A stretch of DNA of 59,318 bases. It comes from an uncultured Clostridia bacterium. Lineage in GTDB: Bacteria > Bacillota > Clostridia > UBA1381. The notes under the pieces were generated by a model. That model saw only the letters and a program-made list of their open reading frames with translations, made no database searches and was not told where the DNA came from. The stretch spans positions 1 to 59,318 of the forward strand of contig CAKSOE010000016.1 of the NCBI GenBank assembly GCA_934476675.1, given 5' to 3'. The position numbers and the translations under genes were made by a program. This document shows positions 54,445-59,318 of the stretch, in pieces (the first letter of the stretch is position 1; each line of letters starts with the position of its first letter).

Positions 54445-55296
54445 TTAATCAATCAGTTTTTTCAGATAGTCAACTGCAATTTTTATATCCGTTTCCGGAT
54501 TTTCGCCGCATTCTCTTTCCACTGTCAGAAAGCCCTTATAGCCTATGTCCGAGAGTGCTTTCAGATAAGCTTTAAAATCAACCTTTCCCGTTCCGAGCGG
54601 TACTTCACGGAAAAATCCCCCCTCCGAATACTCCATCGGTATCGGATGAACAACCTTATAGATAAATTCAGGATTACACTCTTTAAGCTTAATTCCGTCC
54701 TTTGCATGCGTATGTACGATATAGTCCTTTAAATTATAGACTGCTCTTACCGGATCGTCACCCGTTACCATAACAAGATTTGCCGGGTCCAAGTTCACCG
54801 CAACTCCTTTTGAATTTAAGCTGTCCAAAAAAGTTTTCAGCGTTTCAGAGGTTTCGGGTCCGGTTTCAACAGCAAAATGAGAACCCATACCATCAGCAAA
54901 TTCCGCCAAAGCAAAACACGCCTCCTGCATGATTTTATATCGCTCAATGCTGCGGTCTGCCGGTACAACTCCTATATGCGTTGTAACAATGTCACATTCA
55001 AGCCTCTTGGCAAGCTCCATAATCTTCTTGGATTTTTCTATATTGCCTGCATTTTTTTCTTTATCTGTAAATCCCCGGCCCAAATCGCCGCAAATTGCAG
55101 AAAACACAAGTCCGTTCGACTTGACAATATCCAAAACCTCATTGATTTTTTCTGTACTCATTTTTTTCGGCGAAAATCCGCCGTTCGTACAGTAGGTCTG
55201 AATCCCCTCCGCTCCCATTTGCTTCGCTTTTTTTACAGCCTCCTTAAAATCCGTTTTAAATGAATCGGTCATAACTCCTATCGGAAATTTATACAT
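54445..55296 (-). CDS. TIM-barrel sugar (phosphate) isomerase/epimerase
   Basis: Protein of 283 residues of the AP endonuclease 2 / xylose isomerase-like family. Candidate metal ligands occur in order: Glu in FAVETGPETSE near 147, Asp in AVNLDPANLV near 177, His in IVHTHAKDG near 203, and Glu in LTVERECGEN near 262. Such enzymes isomerise, epimerise or, in some pathways, cleave keto-sugars made by Gfo/Idh partners. AGGAGGGG precedes the ATG. Confidence 0.88.
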   Translation of the reverse strand: MYKFPIGVMTDSFKTDFKEAVKKAKQMGAEGIQTYCTNGGFSPKKMSTEKINEVLDIVKSNGLVFSAICGDLGRGFTDKEKNAGNIEKSKKIMELAKRLECDIVTTHIGVVPADRSIERYKIMQEACFALAEFADGMGSHFAVETGPETSETLKTFLDSLNSKGVAVNLDPANLVMVTGDDPVRAVYNLKDYIVHTHAKDGIKLKECNPEFIYKVVHPIPMEYSEGGFFREVPLGTGKVDFKAYLKALSDIGYKGFLTVERECGENPETDIKIAVDYLKKLID

Positions 55297-55309
55297 AATA
55301 CCCCTCCTG

Positions 55310-56185
55310 TTAATTCGTTGTGTTTCGTTCTGCCAAATACTGTGTCGGTGTTTTTCCGTATTCCTGTTTAAACGCTCTGCTCAGGCTCTGTACAGAATCA
55401 AATTTCAAAAGCTCCGAAATTTCCTCAAACGACATACTTCTGCTTTCAATCAAGCCTTTTGCCGCCTCAACCTTCTTTTTCTTTATATACGCAAGAAGCG
55501 ATATACCCATATTAACTTTAAATGTATGCGAAATGTAATTCTCGGTAAAATTAAGCGCTGCCGCCACTTCACGCACTGATTTTACATTATATATATTGCT
55601 GTCAATATATCTGGTTATTTTATATACAGTCGTATTTCCGCCCTCTTTGCTGTTGTCGCGTATAAACTCACTCGGTTTCTTTTGAAAACATCTGAACACC
55701 TTTATCAGTATAAGCTTAACCATACTTTCAACCGCGCAGTTCTTTGTTTCGCAATTTATATAAAACTCATTTATCAGCATATCAAACAAATATCGTATAT
55801 CTCCCTCCGAGGACATAATACCCTCCATGGAGGTTTCATAAAACTCACATACCTCTTTAAATTTTTCGCCAAATTCAATAAAATCAAAGCCCAGACAAAT
55901 ATATCTCAGCATTTCATAGGGGCTTGCAATAATTTTATGTATGTTGTTTTTTGATATTATGTGTATGTCTCCGCGGCAGACCTGCATTGCCTTGTCGTTT
56001 GTGTAAATAAATCCTTTTCCGGAAGTGATATATGTTATCTCATTGCAATACTGTTTATGTTCATAAATCTGACCGCCCGGTTTAAGTGCAAACTCACCTA
56101 TCTGAAACATCTTGATAAAATCAAGAACGATGCCTTCATCATGAAATTCATTAAAACTAAAAAGATTTCCTTCTAACCAGTCCAT
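55310..56185 (-). CDS. AraC-family regulator with cupin sensor domain
   Basis: Protein of 291 residues with a cupin sensor (FALKPGGQIYEHKQYCNEIT, then CRGDIHIISKNNIHKI) and a C-terminal AraC HTH pair (REVAAALNFTENYISHTFKV and FEEISELLKFDSVQSLSRAF). It is similar throughout to the regulator at 52454, so the two are paralogues. It is flanked by oxidoreductase and isomerase genes; a 13-bp gap to the isomerase gene shows cotranscription. GGAGGT precedes the ATG. Confidence 0.9.
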   Translation of the reverse strand: MDWLEGNLFSFNEFHDEGIVLDFIKMFQIGEFALKPGGQIYEHKQYCNEITYITSGKGFIYTNDKAMQVCRGDIHIISKNNIHKIIASPYEMLRYICLGFDFIEFGEKFKEVCEFYETSMEGIMSSEGDIRYLFDMLINEFYINCETKNCAVESMVKLILIKVFRCFQKKPSEFIRDNSKEGGNTTVYKITRYIDSNIYNVKSVREVAAALNFTENYISHTFKVNMGISLLAYIKKKKVEAAKGLIESRSMSFEEISELLKFDSVQSLSRAFKQEYGKTPTQYLAERNTTN

Positions 56186-56212
56186 AAAGCACCTCCTAAC
56201 TATTAGATGATA

Positions 56213-57055
56213 CTATTCGATTTCAACCCATTTAAACGGTTTTATACTTGCCTTTATTAAAGCTTCTCTTATGGAAATTACCGTTATTGTTCTGTCATGC
56301 GATACTTTAATCTCTCCCGTACGAAAAAAATCTATAAGACTATCAATAAATAATTTGAAATAATCTGATTTTATCTCTATTGTCTCCGCATTATTTTCCT
56401 TATTTATAACGGTATATTTAAAGCTCCAGTTCTTATCATTCCTCTGAATAAGGTGACATATTCTTCCGTCAGAAAATTCGATTACAGCTGACGGATGCAC
56501 CTTTGTTCCGGTATACATAACTCTTTTTGCAGGCACATTCATTAGTCTTGCAATCATTTCCAGCTGATGAATTATATACATTTCAAATTCACCCGGGCCC
56601 TCACTGTATACAGAGTCTGCTGCTGTTATATCTGTATTATCCAGTTCTTTTGAAAATCCCAATGCCGAACTCGAATAACATTTTGTCCCGTATTTATCCG
56701 CTTTATTAAATATTCTGATTGCAGCATCACGCGTCGGAGCAAAGGTTTTATCTATATAAACAAGCTTTCCCGATTTCAATGGTAGATCACAAAGTTCCTC
56801 ATGCTTTTCGGGATTATCCGGTGACAAAACCATTAAAACATCACTTTTTTCTATAACCTCTTCTACCGTTCCAAGAAGAGAAATGTTATATTTTTCCGAC
56901 CACTCTTTGTTTGTCATACCCCCGTTCGGACTGTCAATTTTACCGTATGCAAAGCAAACTTCAAATTCTCCGTTTGAACACGTTTTAATAAATTGAGGAT
57001 AATTGTTTGCATGCCATTCATCAAGATAATAATCAATAAATCCGACTTTTTTCAT
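56213..57055 (-). CDS. Degenerate Gfo/Idh/MocA-like protein
   Basis: Protein of 280 residues, about 50-60 residues shorter than its neighbours. The opening strand KKVGFIDYYLDEWHANNYPQ lacks the GxGxxA dinucleotide-binding loop, and the family's EKP is replaced by VYIDKTFAPTRDAA near residue 110, which keeps the lysine but not the glutamate or proline. The remaining fold (KADKYGTKCYSSSALGFSKE) is family-like. It may be a non-canonical or inactive partner of the dehydrogenase encoded 13 bp upstream. The ATG at 57055 is set by AAGGAGGG. Confidence 0.65.
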   Translation of the reverse strand: MKKVGFIDYYLDEWHANNYPQFIKTCSNGEFEVCFAYGKIDSPNGGMTNKEWSEKYNISLLGTVEEVIEKSDVLMVLSPDNPEKHEELCDLPLKSGKLVYIDKTFAPTRDAAIRIFNKADKYGTKCYSSSALGFSKELDNTDITAADSVYSEGPGEFEMYIIHQLEMIARLMNVPAKRVMYTGTKVHPSAVIEFSDGRICHLIQRNDKNWSFKYTVINKENNAETIEIKSDYFKLFIDSLIDFFRTGEIKVSHDRTITVISIREALIKASIKPFKWVEIE

Positions 57056-57068
57056 GTTTGCACCCTCC

Positions 57069-58118
57069 TTAAACCTCGACTTCTTTATGTAAATCTGCCG
57101 AACGATAAATTGCATCTATGAGTTTTGCGGTGATAATATTAGTATCAATATGAGACGGAAGTCTTTCACCGCTTTTAATACATTCAATAAATGCGTTTAT
57201 CTCATTTTCGAACATCTGTGAACTTTTTGATGAATATTCCGTTTTTGTAAGCATACCGTTTTCAGTACCGTAAAATACAAAATCTCCGCCATATGTCAGA
57301 CGAATTCCTGCCTTGTCGCCTATAAAATCTATAAACATTTCATTTTCGCCTATATTTTGTGCCCACGCTCCGTTAAAGGTTATAACCGGTCCTTCGCTTC
57401 GTATCAATCCTGTTATTCCTTCTTCAACATCATATATTCCGTCTTTAACAGGAGGTCCTGCCCACATATCTGTGTAAACATAGCTGCCTATATTTCTGCC
57501 GAGCCTGCTGAATTTTTCTGCTGAAACAGTTTTTGCTTTTGGATCACCGCAGCAATACATAACTATATCCAGAAAATGTACTCCCCAGTCAATCAGAACG
57601 CCGCCGCCGGCAATTGCGTTCGTGGTAAAAGCTCCCCCCAGTCCCGGTATACTTCTGTATGAGCGAAAGCTTATGTATACGCTATACACCTCTCCGAGTT
57701 TGCCTTTATCAATAAATTCTTTAATTTTATTGACATTGGTATTAAACCTGTTTACAACTCCGATATCAAGTACCTTTCCGCTTTTATGCTGTGCTTCCTG
57801 CATTTCAAGCGCTTCTGAAAAAACACGGGCTGCCGGTTTTTCACATAAAACATTTTTTCCGCTATTTAATGCGGCAATTGTTATTTCACTGTGCATTTTG
57901 TTGGGAGTACAAACCGATATTGCTTCAACCTCATCATCCGCAAGCGCCTCTCTGTAATCCGTAACAGCCTTTCCGCAGCCATATTTCTTAACCGCCGCTT
58001 CTGCTCTCTCGCTGATAATATCGCAGAAATATTTTATTTCTGCATCTTTATTCTTCATATAAGCCGGTATGTGCTGCGCATTTGCTATTGTTCCGCATCC
58101 GATAATTGCTATCTTCAT
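57069..58118 (-). CDS. Gfo/Idh/MocA-family NAD(P)-dependent oxidoreductase (first gene of the locus)
   Basis: Dehydrogenase of 349 residues with the Rossmann loop AIIGCGTIANAQHIPAYM, the EKP lysine in NVLCEKPAARVFSEAL near residue 94, and DWGVHFLDIVMYCCG near 176. It is full-length and probably active on a sugar or glycoside. GGAG precedes the ATG. Upstream is a promoter flanked by paired direct repeats that look like an AraC-type site, so this gene probably leads the operon. Confidence 0.93.
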   Translation of the reverse strand: MKIAIIGCGTIANAQHIPAYMKNKDAEIKYFCDIISERAEAAVKKYGCGKAVTDYREALADDEVEAISVCTPNKMHSEITIAALNSGKNVLCEKPAARVFSEALEMQEAQHKSGKVLDIGVVNRFNTNVNKIKEFIDKGKLGEVYSVYISFRSYRSIPGLGGAFTTNAIAGGGVLIDWGVHFLDIVMYCCGDPKAKTVSAEKFSRLGRNIGSYVYTDMWAGPPVKDGIYDVEEGITGLIRSEGPVITFNGAWAQNIGENEMFIDFIGDKAGIRLTYGGDFVFYGTENGMLTKTEYSSKSSQMFENEINAFIECIKSGERLPSHIDTNIITAKLIDAIYRSADLHKEVEV

Positions 58119-58161
58119 AAAATCAACTCCGTCCTTTTAACGATATTTTATTTCTATAATT

Positions 58162-58228
58162 AAAATACAACATTTTTTACTAATTTTCAATGGCTGTATC
58201 TTGGTTTTTGATAGGCTATATCTTGGTT
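58162..58228 (-). promoter_or_regulatory. Promoter with paired AraC-type direct repeats at the head of the sugar locus
   Basis: Read on the minus strand, two 15-bp repeats, AACCAAGATATAGCC (58214-58228) and AACCAAGATACAGCC (58192-58206), differ at one base and are offset by 22 bp (two helical turns). The second ends one base before TTGAAA (58185-58190), followed by 17 bp and TATTTT (58162-58167). Tandem sites abutting a -35 are the classical activation layout of AraC-family proteins. Confidence 0.65.
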
Positions 58229-58367
58229 ATCATCCAACTGTATAAGTATAAAACGGTATTGCTTTCATTTAAAACATTCTTTAAATAAAAATAGACTGTA
58301 AAAAAAGAGTAGAGAGCGCACAAAACGCAAAGTATGATATGATAAACACAAAAAAGAAGGAAAACAC

Positions 58368-58535
58368 ATGAAAAAAAATAATCATACCAAATATGACAAG
58401 GATTTTAAAAAATCGCTTGTTTCTTTACCTGCTAATTTCTTATCTGTTCCCTATATGTTTTATCCACTTAGCTGTAAAATCAGTCAAATCCAAGAAAAAA
58501 ACACAGAGTTTTTAGGCAGTAAAAAAACGGCTTAA
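58368..58535 (+). pseudogene. Truncated IS3-family OrfA-like transposase remnant
   Basis: A 55-codon frame with a good ribosome binding site (AGAAGGA) begins KNNHTKYDKDFKKSLVSL, a typical start of IS3-family OrfA proteins. The helix-turn-helix that should follow is missing; the remainder is unrelated and ends early. It is probably a deletion derivative. Confidence 0.4.
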
Positions 58536-58554
58536 CCCGCACAGGTAAGCCGTT
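58526..58554 (-). terminator. Leftward intrinsic terminator
   Basis: The perfect 9-bp stem AACGGCTTA/TAAGCCGTT is followed by T7 on the minus strand. It overlaps the end of the IS remnant and would stop leftward transcripts from the GH3 remnant before they reach the sugar locus. Confidence 0.65.
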
Positions 58555-58906
58555 CTTACACCGATATGTCATCAGGCATTATGTACCCGGACAACTTAGT
58601 TAAAAGCTGTATTGTTCATTTTTTATTCTGCTTTAAATAGCTTAAAATGTACAATTTTAACGCCTTTGTATGTAATAAATGTATTATATTTCTTGTCTTT
58701 TTCCGCCTGTTTTTGCTCTCATAGCTGTAGTAATAGCTGTAGTTCAATTAAGACATTTTAAAATAAATGTTTGACCTCACTACATTTCAAGTTCATTTTC
58801 CATCATGTCCATTTCATAAACTTTATCTAATGAATAATTGCTTATTATATCACAAGTTAATAGATTTGTCATGTCCTGCACTGGTTTTCAGCTTGTTCAA
58901 TACGCA
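58555..58906. other. Non-coding decayed DNA
   Basis: AT-rich DNA with no supported gene. A 30-codon minus-strand frame (58780-58872) lacks a convincing ribosome binding site. Confidence 0.4.
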
Positions 58907-59191
58907 TTAATTATGCACACTTATTGTAATTAAATTTTCGGTAAGGCAATTTGTCCCCACAAAGACATCAAAGTCCCCGGGTTCAACCTTATAATTGCCG
59001 TCAGAATCATAAAATCCCAGCTTTTTATAATCAAGTTCAAATGTAATCGTCAGTGATTCATTCTTTTTTATAAAAAGCTTTTTAAAGTCCTTGAGTTCAC
59101 GCATCGGACGCATTTGGGATGCCACTTTATCATGAATATAAAGCTGAACTGTTTCTTTTCCGTCAAAATCTCCTATATTCTTAACATTTAC
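58907..59191 (-). pseudogene. C-terminal remnant of a GH3 glycoside hydrolase (Fn3-like domain)
   Basis: About 94 codons match the fibronectin-III-like C-terminal domain of family GH3 beta-glucosidases: VKNIGDFDGKETVQLYIHDK, RPMRELKDFKK, SLTITFELDYKKLGFYDSDG, YKVEPGDFDVFVG. An in-frame TAA (59192-59194) interrupts the domain just upstream, in a context that still looks GH3-like (KSFTIG), and the catalytic domains are absent from the window. This is a broken gene. Confidence 0.75.
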
Positions 59192-59318
59192 TTAGCCGAT
59201 TGTAAAACTCTTAGAAGTCAGGTTTTAAGCGGCTTTTAATTGTTAATATATGATGATTTTTCTCCGCTTTTGTGGTATAATTAAGTTGTAAAATAAATCA
59301 TTTACACACAGAAACGGA

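Noticed and set aside
58780..58872. 30-codon minus-strand frame
   Set aside because: Weak start signal and no similarity; it lies in decayed DNA.
59253..59281. Promoter reading out of the right edge (extended -10 TGGTATAAT at 59273-59281)
   Set aside because: The -10 is good but no -35 is visible and the target gene lies outside the window, so it is not called.
1..59318. CRISPR array or toxin-antitoxin system
   Set aside because: No regularly spaced repeats and no toxin/antitoxin gene pair were seen; the only regulator in the mobile unit stands alone.

Overview
The window comes from a low-to-moderate GC, endospore-forming Firmicute of the class Clostridia. The evidence is a complete eight-gene spoIIIA operon, addAB, a CIRCE-controlled htpG, S-layer homology (SLH) proteins, and strong AGGAGG-type ribosome binding sites with sigma-A promoters throughout. 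I cannot name a genus from the sequence alone.

Region by region: (1) 1-7.7 kb holds a PocR/AraC regulator divergent from an FAD-dependent oxidoreductase, then glyA, a bidirectional terminator, a tandem PII-like protein translationally coupled to a DUF1538 membrane protein, a serine hydrolase and an Asp23/Gls24 protein. (2) 7.7-12.4 kb is spoIIIAA-AH on the minus strand, the channel and engulfment complex of sporulation, with most genes overlapping by a few bases. (3) 12.85-15.98 kb is a compact integrated element of about 3.07 kb. It is bounded by a perfect 65-bp direct repeat of the 3' part of tRNA-Leu(CAA) and carries a tyrosine recombinase, an XRE repressor with two candidate operator/promoters, a 51-codon gene and three blocks of highly structured, apparently non-coding DNA. 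(4) 16.2-20.7 kb encodes a GT2 glycosyltransferase, GtrA, a polytopic membrane protein and an SseB-like protein. (5) 20.7-30.2 kb holds CIRCE-htpG, a small membrane coiled-coil protein and addBA. (6) 30.24-30.45 kb holds a 6S RNA candidate with a strong promoter and the expected secondary structure.

(7) 30.7-58.1 kb is a 27-kb co-oriented minus-strand carbohydrate-utilisation locus. In transcription order it has a Gfo/Idh/MocA dehydrogenase, a degenerate relative of that family, an AraC regulator, a TIM-barrel sugar isomerase/epimerase, another Gfo/Idh/MocA dehydrogenase and a second AraC regulator. Six very large exported proteins follow: two clan GH-A-like glycosidases, two SLH-anchored proteins and two multi-domain beta-sandwich/Ig proteins. 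A lipoprotein solute-binding protein, an MBL-fold hydrolase and two CUT1 permeases end the locus; no ABC ATPase is encoded. A likely reading is that surface and secreted enzymes cut a polysaccharide, the ABC system imports oligosaccharides, and the oxidoreductases plus TIM-barrel enzyme process an unusual sugar. Paired direct repeats next to the first promoter look like an AraC-type activator site. (8) The right edge is decayed DNA: a truncated IS3-like OrfA and the broken C-terminal end of a GH3 glycosidase.

The most unusual items are the miniature tRNA-borne element with its structured non-coding DNA, the previously hidden 6S RNA, the PII/DUF1538 pair, and the large SLH/GH locus combining Gfo/Idh enzymes with a TIM-barrel enzyme.
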